Part shown: positions 40,590 through 53,377 of the stretch, piece by piece | How positions within the stretch are numbered: the stretch's first letter is position 1 | Layout of the letters: every line of letters starts with the position of its first letter | Assembly: GCF_036898095.1 (NCBI RefSeq) | Contig: NC_090768.1 | Location: 50,860,423-50,924,422, forward strand | Direction: 5' to 3' | DNA: 64,000 bases | DNA from: Palaemon carinicauda | Taxonomy: Eukaryota; Arthropoda; Malacostraca; Decapoda; Palaemonidae | The notes under the pieces: generated by a model | Told to the model about the DNA's origin: nothing | Seen by the model: the letters and a program-made list of their open reading frames with translations, nothing else | Database searches by the model: none | Program-made: the position numbers and the translations under genes

Positions 40590-41210
40590 GTAGTAGGTTG
40601 GCCAGGGCACCAGCCACCTGTTGAGATACTACTGTGAGAGTTATGGGGTCTTTTGACTGGCCAGATGATACTACATTGGATCCTTCTCTCTGGTTACGGT
40701 TCATTTTCCTTTTGCCTACACATTCACACTGAATAGTCTGGCCTATTCTTTACATATTCTCTGTCCTCATACACCTGACAACACAGAATACCAAACAATT
40801 CTTCTTCACTAAAAGGGGTTACTGCACTAATTGTTCAGTGGCCACTTTCCTCTAGGTAAGGGTAGAAGACTCTTTAGCTATGGTATGCAGCTCTTCTAGG
40901 AGGACACTCCAAAATTAAATCATTGTTCTCTAGACTTGGGTAGTGCCATAGCCTCTGTACCATGGTCTTCCACTGTCTTGGGTTAGAGTTCTCTTGCTTG
41001 AGGGTACACTCGAGCACACTATTCTATCTTATTTCTCTTCCTCTTTTGTTAAAGTTTTTATAGTTTATATAGGAGATATTTATTTTAATGTTACTTTTCT
41101 TAGATTATTCTACTTTCCTTTCCTTACTGGGCTATTTTCCCTGTTGGGGCCTCTGGGCTTATAGCATCATGCTTTTCCAACTAGGGTTGTAGCTTAGTAA
41201 AAATAATACT
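40590..41210 (+). mobile_element. non-LTR 3' tail repeat, copy b (longest)
   Basis: Starts GTAGTAGGTTGGCCAGGGCA and ends with the GGGCTTATAGCATC / CTAGGGTTGTAGC block and AATAATA. It retains an internal part (about 40710-40960) missing in copy d. Confidence 0.75.
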
Positions 41211-41510
41211 CCAAACACTTCTCTTCACATTTGCCATAATTCTTTTACTTTCTTTTTAACTGCTTTCTCAGTACCTCCTTTCTCTTGTTATTATTTATAC
41301 CAAGTTGTTAAACTCATTGATCGGTTTTGGCAATGTACGTGTCATTAATTACCCTCTAATGTTCTAAACCCTCTAGCATCCCAACTGCTCAGTAATACTT
41401 CTTGAAACTTTATCTCCTGGTTACATGACTAGCCTCTACGAAAATTCATCTTAGGTAAAATAGAAATACAGTATCATGATTTATATGGTATTCATGAATT
41501 AGCATAAATT

Positions 41511-41585
41511 AAGCCCTTGGGCTTATAGTATCCTACTTTTCCAAATAGGGTTGTAGCTTAGTAGGTAATAATAATAATGATAATA
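41511..41585 (+). mobile_element. non-LTR 3' tail repeat, copy c (short)
   Basis: Only the last 75 bp: CCCTTGGGCTTATAGTATCC, AGGGTTGTAGCTTAG and AATAATAATAATGATAAT. Confidence 0.75.
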
Positions 41586-43818
41586 TAACTGCTTCCAATC
41601 ATGAGAACTTGTCAAATCAATCAGTAATTTTTAGTACTATTGTTAAAATGGTCAATTTGATTGATGAATTAAACTTAATACAATAATTTTCAAGTGTATC
41701 TCTCAATGGCTAACTTAAAGCTTAAGTGCACATATTGAATTGAGATCAAACGAGTGATTTCTCTCACAAAGAAAAGCATATAAATCCAGTGATATTACGA
41801 GATCCAAACCTTCCAATATCATTGGTTTATGGACCTTCTTTACCAATTTGAGCAATAATGTCCAAGACCATACAGCACCTATTTTCTGAGAAAATACCAA
41901 CATATGAACCTTGAAGTTATTGTTGGGTTTGATGATTTAATATAGTTTTTCGTTGGAAAGAATTTGTCATGGGCTGTGCAACGTTAGACGTTATCGAGAT
42001 CCACTCTAGATCTGTGTCCTTTTTAGTTTGATTTAACTTTAATCACACCAAAGAACAAAATATTCATACTAACCAGTAATTTATAGAGGCGGTAGTTACA
42101 GCAAACCATTCTTGCAGTTACATGGTGAAATCAGTTAAAATCCTCTTGAACATACATTCAAGAAAATTCGTTCACCAACAAAAGGTGATATGGTCACAAT
42201 CTCTTAAATTTCAAACAAACTAACAAGTCAAAAGGGACTTCATTGTCATTACTCTTACCATACCTTTAGATGATCAATAGGATCCTCTGCTTATTTAGGA
42301 ACAAAAAACTTTACCTGTTCCGATATCCATAACATTAAATTGTAGACAACAGATTAATCTCTCTCAAAGGCAGTGACAAGGTACTGTATACTGTACTTTT
42401 CCCACCCTGAGACTAAAATATTTGGCAAATGTAAAATAACAGGAGAGATAAACAGGACAAATAAAAGATTAAGAAGTACATGTGCAATGGCACCAATGTT
42501 AAAGGGGGAATACCAAGCACCAAACCCAGCTCTCAAGTAATCCAGCCCCTCAGATCAGCGGCAGAGAGCAAATCAAAGACTATCCATCAGCTTCAACATT
42601 AACTGCCAGGATAAAAATGAAAGGGCAGGAAAGGTCAAACACTGTTTTGGCCCATACTCACCACATGTGTTGTAAACACTCGGAATTGAAAAAGAAAAAA
42701 AAAAAAAAAGTATCAAATAAATAATTTACATTACATTTTTTTCATTGGAAAGAGCTACATACACCATATTTACACATCAAATTGTTATGTCCTACTTCCC
42801 AGTCTCGTACCCATCAACCAAACAGTAAAGTATCTGAATGTATAGGTTGTCACCTTTAACATATAAATTATTCACAGAAATGACCAACATATGCAATTCC
42901 ACCAAATCTTATCTTAATGTCAAGATTTTTCCAATAATTTTCTCCTCAATTTCCAAGCACTAGAGCCAGTCCATTATAAAAGGGATTTTGACGTAGGAAA
43001 AATATTTTTGGGCTCGAGCAACTTCTACAGTATAATATTTCTGCGATTGATATTACAAGAGAATTACTATCAGGTATCACAGGGTTCCAACCCCCGAAAA
43101 TGACTATTTGAAGATATCGTGTATAATCAGGGACGAATCCTAAGATAACCAAAGATACCTGCAACCCAAATGAAGAAAATCTGGTGCAAAGTGTTAGCAA
43201 AGGACACAAAATTTAGGAAGTAATTTTACATTACGACGGGAGTTGCAAAGTTAAGAGCTAGATTTCATAAATTGCACGAAAATGGATCCAAATACATTTG
43301 ACAATCTTATCGTGAAACTGGAACCTACAATCACCAAACAGGAAACTAATATGAGAAATATTTTTGTGCTGAAACCCTATTACAGGCAACATTACTTCAT
43401 CTGTCAATAGTTTGTAACTTTACAAAACTTCAATACAGCGAGGATTTCAAAGCAGGGTTTGTGTAAAATTATACCAGAAACCTAAGAGATCTATGATGTC
43501 CTGAGGAAAGAGATTTCTTCGACTTGTTAATCTGCTGAATTCTTATCTATGTTAATGCAGAGAAGTGCTAGGTTTTGCTTCGCCTCTTCTTCAATAGCTA
43601 TTGATATTGGGATAAAGTTATTTTCGAAATTGCTGCAACTTGTGCATTATGATCTCTATAAACATTAGCCCTTGCTTCCCAAATGCTAAAAGGATGTTGT
43701 TCGAACAACTACCAAGTTTAAAGTAGCCATACGGGATCAATAACATTTAGAAATTTTTAAATTTTAAAGTGGAGGATACAAAGTATATCGCTGGCATTGG
43801 TGAAAAATATACTTTATA
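41586..43818. other. intergenic, no gene recognised
   Basis: AT-rich. An acceptor-like site on the minus strand near 43160 opens a short frame (42946-43160) but no donor or partner exon was found. A short poly-A tract lies near 42700. Confidence 0.4.
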
Positions 43819-44082
43819 TGCCAGGCAATGCCATCTCCCCAGTCTTACCCAACAACGAGCACAGTTCTCGCTACTTCGGTAATCATACAAAACATCTATA
43901 TTGAACTTTGTTTACTGCTTCTAAGATTTGGACGTCACCTTAAGCAAAGTTCGTCTTGTGGACGGAGCTTTAGGCTAGCTTTGTAAACTTTGCTTGGTGT
44001 GATGTCAGAAATTGAGAAACCAAGTGCAAACCTTAATAAAAAGTTCCCTTATGGTGGGAAATTATCTAGGCATTGCCTGGCA
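43819..44082. repeat. inverted repeat, 14-bp perfect ends
   Basis: TGCCAGGCAATGCC (43819-43832) is the exact reverse complement of 44069-44082. A second nested mirror (CAAAGTT...AACTTTG) lies inside. It could be a small DNA transposon. Confidence 0.4.
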
Positions 44083-44660
44083 GGGCGACTCCTTGACAAA
44101 TTAGTCTGCTAAACAAAATCCAAATTGAACATCCTTCATTTTAATACTAAAGAATTTAAGTCTTGCTTAGTATCATAGTACTGGATTATGTTGAGCATTC
44201 ACATTACTGCCCAACCTACCTTTATTCCATTTTTGTACATGTACAGCATCCTTTTTCAGGTAAATATTTTCTTAAACTTTACCATCTACAACAGATTCTC
44301 AATTCTATACGATCAGTGGAGTATAATGTACCGTAATTATAAACTTAAAAAATTATTACCATGATGATTGATTTTGATCTTAAAATCAACTATTTGTTCC
44401 AGATGCAACTAGTTAAATCTACTCTGGTCAGAGTTGACGCCATTTCGCTTGCTTTACCAACATCTTTATTTCCATTCAAGCCTATATAGGCAGGGATTTT
44501 ATTTACTTCAACATCAAAATCTCAATCATATAAATAATCTTCAATGAATACAATCTCTTTGTCTAACCATACTTGCCAATATCATATGCCTCAAGCAGGA
44601 CACCTACAGAGTTTATTAGTTTCACCCAGAAGTAATCATACCCATAATACTCAATCATAT

Positions 44661-45073
44661 GTAGTAGGTTGGCCAGTGCACCAGCCACCCGTTGAGATAC
44701 TATTGCTACAGTTATGGGGTCCTTCGACTGGCCAGACAGTACTACAATGGATCCTTCTATCTGGTTACGCTTAACTTTCCCTTTGCCTCTGTACCATGAT
44801 CTTTCACTGTTTTGGGGAAGGGTTCTCTTGCTTGAGGGCACACTATCTTATTTCTCTTTCTCTGGTTTTTTTAAAGTATTTATAGTTTATATATGAAATA
44901 TTTATTTTAATGTTATTTTTCTTGAAATATTTTTTTAATTAACTACTTTTCTGATACTTTCCTTATTTCCTTTCCTCACTGGGCTATTTCCCCTATTGAA
45001 GCCTTTGGGCTTATAGCATTTTGCTTTTCCAATAGGGTTGTAGCTTATCAAGTAATAATAATAATCATAATAA
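44661..45073 (+). mobile_element. non-LTR 3' tail repeat, copy d
   Basis: Same start and end as copy b but with an internal deletion of about 200 bp. Ends in AATAATAATAATCATAATAAT. Confidence 0.75.
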
Positions 45074-45074
45074 T

Positions 45075-45205
45075 CCAGAAAGCAAAGTGACAATCGTTAT
45101 AACCCAATATCTGTTTCATATGAAACCCGACTATTTGTAGACTTTTGCAGCTAGAAATCATAGGCATGGGATTCAGGTTTGGCCTACCCCAAGCCAAAAT
45201 TCATC
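45075..45205 (-). repeat. uninterrupted copy of the repeat split at 34985-35345
   Basis: The reverse complement matches 34985-35018 plus 35279-35345 (GCCAAACCTGAATCCC, AGCTGCAAAAGTC, GTCACTTTGCTTTCTG) without the inserted tail. Confidence 0.75.
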
Positions 45206-45848
45206 AAAACTCTACTTACGGACAACTTCTTGGAAGCAACGAAGTTTGCGAGTCGAGGGCCTTCTGTAGTCGTATAAAGGCCAAAGTATTCGGGCTTAAG
45301 GGAAACTAAAATAATTAAGCCGGGGATAATAAAACCATCCGTAATAAATTTGTACATTTATTACACAATTAATAACATCTCACCTTACTAGAGTGAAGAG
45401 ATAAGAGTTGGAATGTGACCGGACAACCAACGTACTCCTTTAACAGCCTCACAATTCTGTTTTGAAGAAGTTGATATCACTCCTACACTAAGATGAGCAA
45501 AAGAAAAATTTTTTGTTTTGTTTTGTCACCCTAGTATTACATTCCAATGATACATGATGCAAAATTGACTGTATGGAAATAAAAGTTTAAATTGACAAAA
45601 AAATAAAATAAACCTGATACAGCAAACATTACATGTTTTTTTTTTTAGTTATCAATACTCTAACCCTAATAAGAAAATAAATTCAAACTCATCATTTACC
45701 AACTACAAAAGTTCGTGAAACCTAAAAACACCCATTTGGGGACTTCATAACTGTTTAGGGCTGGGAAGAGACCGAGGGAGGAAGCTTAGAAGGGAGATTG
45801 AAATTGAGGGGGTCACCTGGCTAGCACAAAGCGGTGGCAGCGGCGCAA

Positions 45849-47423
45849 TCACTCTGACCTTAGAAAAGTTCTCGAATTTACACATCGCAGCTGCAGGCGG
45901 CAACGTCTGAAGCAGGAAGAGGCACGGGGGACACGTACGTCGGTCTTGATGCGGCCCGGTACCTCGTTGCTCACAGAATATTCCCCTGCAAAAGCCCAAG
46001 GAATAATTGACAATAATAATTTCACTATATTTTTCACTTAAATAATTAACATCATTAAACAAACTGATAAGCTAGACATAGAACTCTTTGCTCTACTTAT
46101 ATCCTTTTCATAATTATTCCTTACAGTATAGATAAGCATCAGATGCTTAAATAAACTTGAACACTATGCTGGTCTATTTATTCACTATGAGGGAGAAAAT
46201 ATTAATTGGTAAAGCAAAAACATTTTTGGCAAAGTAGCTAAGTGATTATATGTGTAGATGTTCTGGTGAAGTAACTATATGCTTATCTGTGTAAATGTAT
46301 ACTGATCTGTTAACAACAGTGGTGGGTTTAAACAAACACCCTCACCCTTGACAACTTGTCAACTACTTTTATACTAAGCAGCTAAACCTAAATTCTTAAT
46401 CACCATCAAATACTATGTGTAAAACAAATTATGTATTAACATCATGATACCAATATAGTTGGGCCCAACAAGCAATAAATTTCATTCCATATTTTCTACA
46501 ATTATATATAGAAAAAAAGAGAAAAATTTAAAGGATTGCGGTTAGGCACGTTTTCATGGTCACTATAAAACACCCACTTACCTCTTAAAGACAAATTAAG
46601 TGGTACAGAAAGCCTTGTTCGGCTACACCAACGACAATAGGCTCGACTGGTAAGACAGGTGTGGTCAAGAAAACCTGAATTATTGGATCAGGACAACAAA
46701 TATGAAATAAATACAAAAGCTTAAAACAATACAAATCAATACATCCCATAACTTTTAGACAGGATGATCAAATTCTGAAAACTCTTGGCAGCTATAATGT
46801 GTGATCAGTACATTCCTTGCTAACGTTTAAATCTGAAACTTAGAGTAAAAAAGTAGACTAGAACTCTCCCATTTTCTGTTTAGAATTAAAATAGCAAAAC
46901 AAAGTTTTCAAAAGGCCTTGTAATTAACAAGGATTTCATTCCTCTGAGAGTAGCACTTATTCAAATTAGGTTTTCATTTACATTGCAAATTGGCAAAAAT
47001 GCTGATGGGCTCAAAGCCATTTTGTCTCTGTCCATCATTAAACATGAAATGCCAATCACAATATAAGTTTATAAGAGTACTGAAAGACAAGAAACGACTT
47101 TTAAAAAGATAGGATGAGATGCTTAACAGTATCATTTATTATGTTTATGACAATATGACTTTAAGAGTGATATCCCATACCTTTCTGGAGCTGTCCTGCA
47201 CAACATGAAGGTGCTTCATAAACTCCAATTTCAAAATTATCCACGGGGGGAGGGGGGATCAGGGGCAATTTTTCCTTTAATCTCCACACACAAGCCCCTG
47301 TGCTTTCTAAGATAGGCGTGAATAACCCATCGCAATTCCCTCGCGACAATACAATGTTTTCATTCGCTCGTAACATAACAGAAAACTTAATCGTTAAACT
47401 TAAGGTAATGCTTACTATAGCTG
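45849..47423 (-). other. three exon-like blocks in one consistent frame, unknown
   Basis: On the minus strand, blocks 47181-47423, 46582-46674 and 45849-45985 have AG/GT borders (the two donors are GTATGG and GTAAGT). They join in one open frame through ...CCAGQLQK-G, ...LSLR-G and EYSVSNEVPGR to a TGA at 45849. The blocks are GC-richer than the surroundings. I recognise no domain, and a nearby block (45220-45305) is next to repeat sequence. It could be a lineage-specific gene, a non-coding RNA, distal UTR exons of LUC7L3, or chance. Confidence 0.25.
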
Positions 47424-50400
47424 CTGTAAAGAAAAATAATTTACTTTTCAAATAAACTAGCAAGAAAATACACAATTTCCAAAGAGTACCTTGCAACAAA
47501 ACGCTTTAAGACACTGTGCCTATGCAAAACAACCAAGCATAAGGTACCAATCATCCATCAAAACGTGAAATGTAACTACATCACAAAAGTGCACTAATCA
47601 AAACTTGAGGTTTGATTATAAAAAAAATCTTATCAACTGACAATATAACGCAATAAAGGACAAAATTTCTGCAAATAAAAGGAAAAAATAATAAAAGCAT
47701 TTACAATAAAACCTACGTACTGGCATTTTATATTGATCCCACCCAAAACAACATTGCACCATTGATGTGAAACTGGTTTATGGAATAAGAAAATCAAGTA
47801 CTCAAACATGCATTCAACTGGGGTAGTTCCAAATGGATGAACTTAAGCACTGGATATTTCAGTACTTGTTAATAATCAAAGAGCAACTTTCATTGGAAAC
47901 TATCAATAACTTTTACATCTTTCCCTACAGTGAAAGAGCTCAAGGTACATGCAAAGACAAAAGCAAGTGACTGAAAAGGACAAACTACTTGAATGCGGGT
48001 ATAAACTTCAATCAATTTTATTTGTCTTGCTGTGAGTAATGTACATAAGATCCTCTTGCCAGCTGTGATGTTAGTTATTTCCTAAAACTTTTAATCACAC
48101 CAAGAAAAACTTATGATTAAACTACCTCAGTACAAAAAAAAACTTTAATTTTTTTGGTTTAAGGTTGAAAAACCAAATTCTTTGGCTGCTAACATTTTTT
48201 TTTGCATTCAATTCTTTGTGGAATAATCAAAGAATGACTGATTATGTCAGTATGTTTTAATGTTTTAACACAGGTGTGTCATTCCCATAAATTAAATACA
48301 AATACCTCCCAGGAAGTAAAAACTTAAAAACTGGGTTGTATTTTTCAGAAGTTGTAGTTTATATTTCCAACTAACACGAGCCCAATTACAAACGTACAAC
48401 CACGAGGAACAATAGTACCAACAAAGACACTTAAAACACTTCCACTACGAGATTTCAAAGAGAGCCACGCAAATGCAACACCTACAAAGCACCTCTGATA
48501 TCAACATTAAACACATCTCTAATCCCTTGTCATAAAACACCTTTGTAGGTTGGAACAACTAAGGCCATGAGTAGTGGTGTATTAAGAGCACAGATATAAT
48601 GACAAACTTTTCCATTGTACAAATCAGTACACTATATCAATATCTCGGCATCTGAAGCATGCAATGTAGGTACATACCGGGTATTTGCCACATTTATCTC
48701 TAAAAACGATAGTCACAGGTTCCAAAGATTAAATGGCAACATTAATTATGATCAACCTTTACCCTTTAGATTGGATGAAAAATGTCTACTAGACTCCATG
48801 AGATTCACATTAGACCAACCTAATAAGAAAAACGTTTTCTAAATAAATAAGATCAGTCATGACTACCGTATATGCTTAGCAAAATGAAGTACCTAATTCA
48901 AACCATTAAAACTTCCATCAAAAGGTTAAGAGAATGAATGATATAAGGACATCATCATCTTGCACCATCTTCCATGTAAAGGCAGGTAATCATCAAACCT
49001 TAAAGACTATCTGCGTGGCTTTAAATTGGAAGAATTCTCCTACTGCTAAAATAAATCAAAGTAATAACTCTATTATTATCTATCAGTTGAAGATGTATAT
49101 AACAAAACTTAACGCTTAATGTATTATGAATAAAATGCTCTTATTTGGCTATAGTTTTTATACCTTCTCCTTAATGTGCTAAGTCAAAAACTAAAAGCCA
49201 CTGTGCAATGTCCACACACATTTTCCCATTACCAAAATCCACTCGAGGCAGATTATAAGGAAAAGCATTGAACCTCTGCTGTACAAATTCAATAGCCTTA
49301 AACTGTCAGTTTATTATATTACAGTAATGTAGAGGGGCAGTGCTCACACTGCCTCATTTCAAAAACTATAGAGGATACAAAAAGGTTTGTTGCTGCATCA
49401 GTTTGACCCACGCTTAATGCTTTAGTCCTGTACTTTTCATTCCTTCCCTCAGGTCTCTAATAACCGACCATATTATTAAACTTTACCTTGTTCCATTTTC
49501 AATTCCCGATCAAAAACTTTAAGAAAGACCCACAAGCGTTTGGCAACGTGACTTAATGGTCTTGTCGTAGCATTCCATATCGTGTACGTTATACAGTTTT
49601 GAAAAAAATTCTTTTAATTTCATTAAAATTATGTGGTGAAGCCTTATAATTATTAGATTAGAATAGAGTTGAAACAATTAATAATAAAAATAATAATAAA
49701 AATGTAGAAAACCCAAGATATCGGAGGGACTACTGTACTTTATCTTGACTCAATGAAAAAAAAAATAATACACTACCCTAATAATGAAGACAGAAATTTT
49801 GTACCTTATAATGAAGTGAGAAGCTTTGTACCTTATAATGAAGAGACAGAAGTTTTGGAGTAGAAATGTAGACTGTTACTAGTTTGATGAAACACTTCTG
49901 GTAGAGCTGCAATCCTACATATGTCAGCAATACCTGTATTGCATCAAACAACATTCCTCAAATCAATGCCTGTTACATGTATTTAAAAAAAAAAATAACT
50001 TTTTAAAGAGCACAAACAACCAATTGACAAACCTGGTAATACAATTAAGACAGAATTCTACGACATATATTTGCAGTAAGGTTCTCAGAGAAACAATACA
50101 CTTTACTTCCCAGAAATAATAGATCGGTGATTTCCTACTAAAACCACAACGACGTTACTATCACTAACATCAACAACGGAAAGTACAGAAAGCCAGCGTG
50201 AAATATTAAGTAAGGATTTACTGTAACCTTCTCTTTATACAAATTATTTGTTCTTTAAGATTATTTGCACTTAAAATTACAGACTGTAAAGATAGTGATA
50301 GCATACAAAAATTTCATGTATGTATGCTAGTTCCAACAGTAATGAAATACTTTCTAACCTTTGTATAAATATCATGCAACCTGAAAGTAGCACTACTTAC

Positions 50401-52791
50401 TCTCACAATGATAATACTCTTTTCGTGGTATCTCGTTTGTCTTAAAATCTTTCAATCAAAGTGCTAAATTTATAACCCATCAATTTAGAGACACACTGAA
50501 TGCCAGTAATCATTAAAATTTTCATGGAGTTACCTAACACTTCCTTATAAATATTTGTCATGTCTCCATACAAGATAAATATTTGTACTATACAGGAGTA
50601 TTTTTTTTTCTTATACATTGAGTATACAAAACTAACACCTTCCATTCTTCAATCAAAGTAGTTTGGTAGAAAGGCTTTGGGAAAAAATAAATTGCCCTCT
50701 AAAATATTGAAGTCAAGTGTGTTGACATGATAACACAAGTGAAAATTACTGTACTGTATTACAATTTTTAGAAAAAAAGTTTTATTAATCAAATTACTTT
50801 AATAAACTGAAAAAAGTAACTACAGGCATTTACTAAAAATAGAAATGTAATAAAACTGAATCGTATACCAATTCAAAACTGTTAAATCTACTCAGGTAAT
50901 GAATCACAAGTTACTCATCAGTAATAAGAAACTCATTTTCTCCAATTAAATGACAGTCATTCAGGGGAAATTAATCCTATAACAAATTGAATCCTCTTCA
51001 ACTGTCTTTTGTTCATCTGGATTGTATCATTTGTACTTCTTCCAATAGATTACATTGCATACTATTACTACTGAATTTCTTTTATTCCTGTTTGCACAGA
51101 ACAAATTTTGATACTAGAGTATAAAGTTTTTCTTACAGATTTTCTTTTATTTCTTCACTCATTTGTTTAATTACTTTCATACTTTCTTTCCCCTTCATAC
51201 TTCTTTCTACACACAAGTACCTAATCAGCTTCCAGCAGTGTGTTAAGGATGCCTCCCCTCATATAACAATGAAAAATTTCATGTCCATCGACTTAAATTA
51301 TAATAAAGGTAAAACGACTTCCACATTTATTTTTCATACCAACTTCTCAATGGGTTATTTAAATTTTTATTCAAGTAACTAACCTTCGATCTGGCAATTT
51401 CAAATGCTGCAAATCCACAAAGATTTATTTCTTCTTACTGCATAATCTCAAAAACTCAATTCGGTTCTTATGTAGACCTTTAGTTCACCTACTAAGACTG
51501 GCATTTTTCAGTATTCCAAATAACCTGTTGATAGATACTTCTTCTAGTGACCTTCCTAAAGACAGCCCCAATCGTCATTTTTCTTCCAAGTCATTTGGCC
51601 CACTTCTAATCAAATAATTTCACCTTTGACCAGTAAGAATCATCAAACAGCAAAGAATTACCAATTACTAAAAGCCATTGGTAATTGAATTAGCAACCAA
51701 AGCAGTAATTATGATATAGCTACTCCAACATGTCTTGCTACGCTCTCTCTTAAGACTCCACTTCTTGAATCTCTCAGGACTGATAAAAAATATGACACTA
51801 AGGGTTATATTAAATTCTAATAATTCTGTTGATTAAAAAATACATTACTGCTACTTAATTTTTGTACAGAAAGCAGTTACATAATGAATAACACTGCAAC
51901 TGATTTTTCAGAACAGCTTTAATGAATGAAAATCGGAACACTGCTAAGAATTTGAAATACTGTATACAAAATTTACATAACCTCTGTGCTTCCATTTAAA
52001 TTAATGACATAACTCTTAAAAAGATTAATTTTGACATCCAATTTCTTTTTTTCTTACAAAGGTAACATGTTAATAAATCAAAAATTCTTTATATTTACAT
52101 GATTATTACAAGCATCCAAGACCATCAATATATGATGACAAAAATAAAGGATTCCCAGTAAGACATTCAGTCAACTTTTAATGCTAAAGCAATGCCATTC
52201 CACATGCAATATTCATATGTGGTCACGAAGTGATTATAGACTTGACTCATAAACCCTTTTACTATCAATGGACAACATTAGTGTACATTAAAAAAATTTC
52301 TTTCCATAACTTACAAGTCATCATACATAAATATAAGAAAAGTAATACCAATCAACAAACGATAAGAACTTTTGATGCTGTATGAACGATGATTTAAAAT
52401 GTATCACCTTTGAAAAAAAAGTAATCTGTCTTACAAACCTTTAAGCAAATAATCTTGATTAAAAAAGGTAAACCATTTAAAGTATTTCAAATCCTCTGTA
52501 CCGTGAAATGGAGGTATGAGTGCAAAATGCATAAATGACTTAGCAGGGTCAAGTATGAATAATTTACGACGTAAATAACCCTTTCACCAAATTAACAAAA
52601 CCCTTGTTCCTTTTCCACTGAAAGACAAGACAACAGATAAGATCATTCGTACCAAATCTACTTGCAAGTGACCTTTATCAAAGGTAAGAACTGATCAGAA
52701 TGGCCAATGTATGTTGAGGAATTATTCTCAATTAGCAGGGACCACAAGTACCAGTTGATGGAAGGTGAACAAAACCATCATAGCCACTCAC
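47424..52791. other. long gene-poor AT-rich stretch
   Basis: No coding exon, RNA gene or strong repeat recognised in 5.3 kb. Short direct repeat (CCTTATAATGAAG twice) near 49803-49845. It lies downstream of LUC7L3 and may include its 3' UTR. Confidence 0.4.
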
Positions 52792-52976
52792 CTGTCGAAG
52801 ACCCTGTAAGGGAGAAAACCGACAAAATGCTAAGCCACTTACCTCAAATGGAGATCACTCACTGCTTAAGCCTTCATGCCCCCATTTCAATCGTCTCGTC
52901 TAAGCCTCTAGATTCTCCCGCTCGATCTCCTCCCTTGAGCCATTTACGATGTCAGCCACCAAATGGGTTCTACGTC
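52792..52976 (-). other. LUC7L3: probable LUC7L3 3' UTR exon with two donors
   Basis: An acceptor TCTTAG precedes 52976. Donors GTAAGTGG (exon end 52843) and GTGAGTGG (exon end 52792) lie 51 nt apart. The block is purine-rich (GGGAGGAGATCGAGCGGGAG), enhancer-like. It pairs with an unused-looking GTGAGT donor just after the LUC7L3 stop. Confidence 0.4.
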
Positions 52977-53316
52977 CTAAGACAAGGCGTATAAAAAAAT
53001 TTCATCAGTATAGGAACAGCACATATCTCCTAGGGAAGTTTGAAAAACTTTAGATTCATTATCAAACAAAATTAATACTAAACTTCTTAGATTAAATTGC
53101 AAAAGTGTAGCTATGAGTCAATTCTACAATTTTTTAATATATTCATTATTAATAAACAGTATTTCTGCATATAGATCTAGCACTTTGAATATGGATGTGG
53201 CAGTGATCGGAGTGAACAACTGCCGTATATTCTACAATACAGAATAAAGTTTACCTATAAACCCTGTTAATTGTAAGAATATATTTTTTCTTCCCCGACA
53301 GAATACTCACTCTAAA

Positions 53317-53377
53317 CTACCACTCCCTTCTGCGACCAAAATCTCTCTCTCTTTCACGGTCCCGGTCCCGCCTGTGG
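53317..53377 (-). CDS. LUC7L3: LUC7L3 coding exon 8 (last codons)
   Basis: 61 nt ending FGRRREW and TAG (53317-53319). A consensus donor GTGAGTAT (53310 downward) starts six bases after the stop, so a 3' UTR intron is possible. Confidence 0.8.

Noticed and set aside
45220..45305. Exon-like block ending in GTAAGTAG with an open frame
   Set aside because: Its downstream flank is a dispersed repeat also present near 34950-35018, and its frame joins the blocks above only through a weak donor.
50398..50645. Minus-strand frame with a GTAAGT donor near 50398
   Set aside because: Low-complexity translation, no partner exon and no family resemblance.
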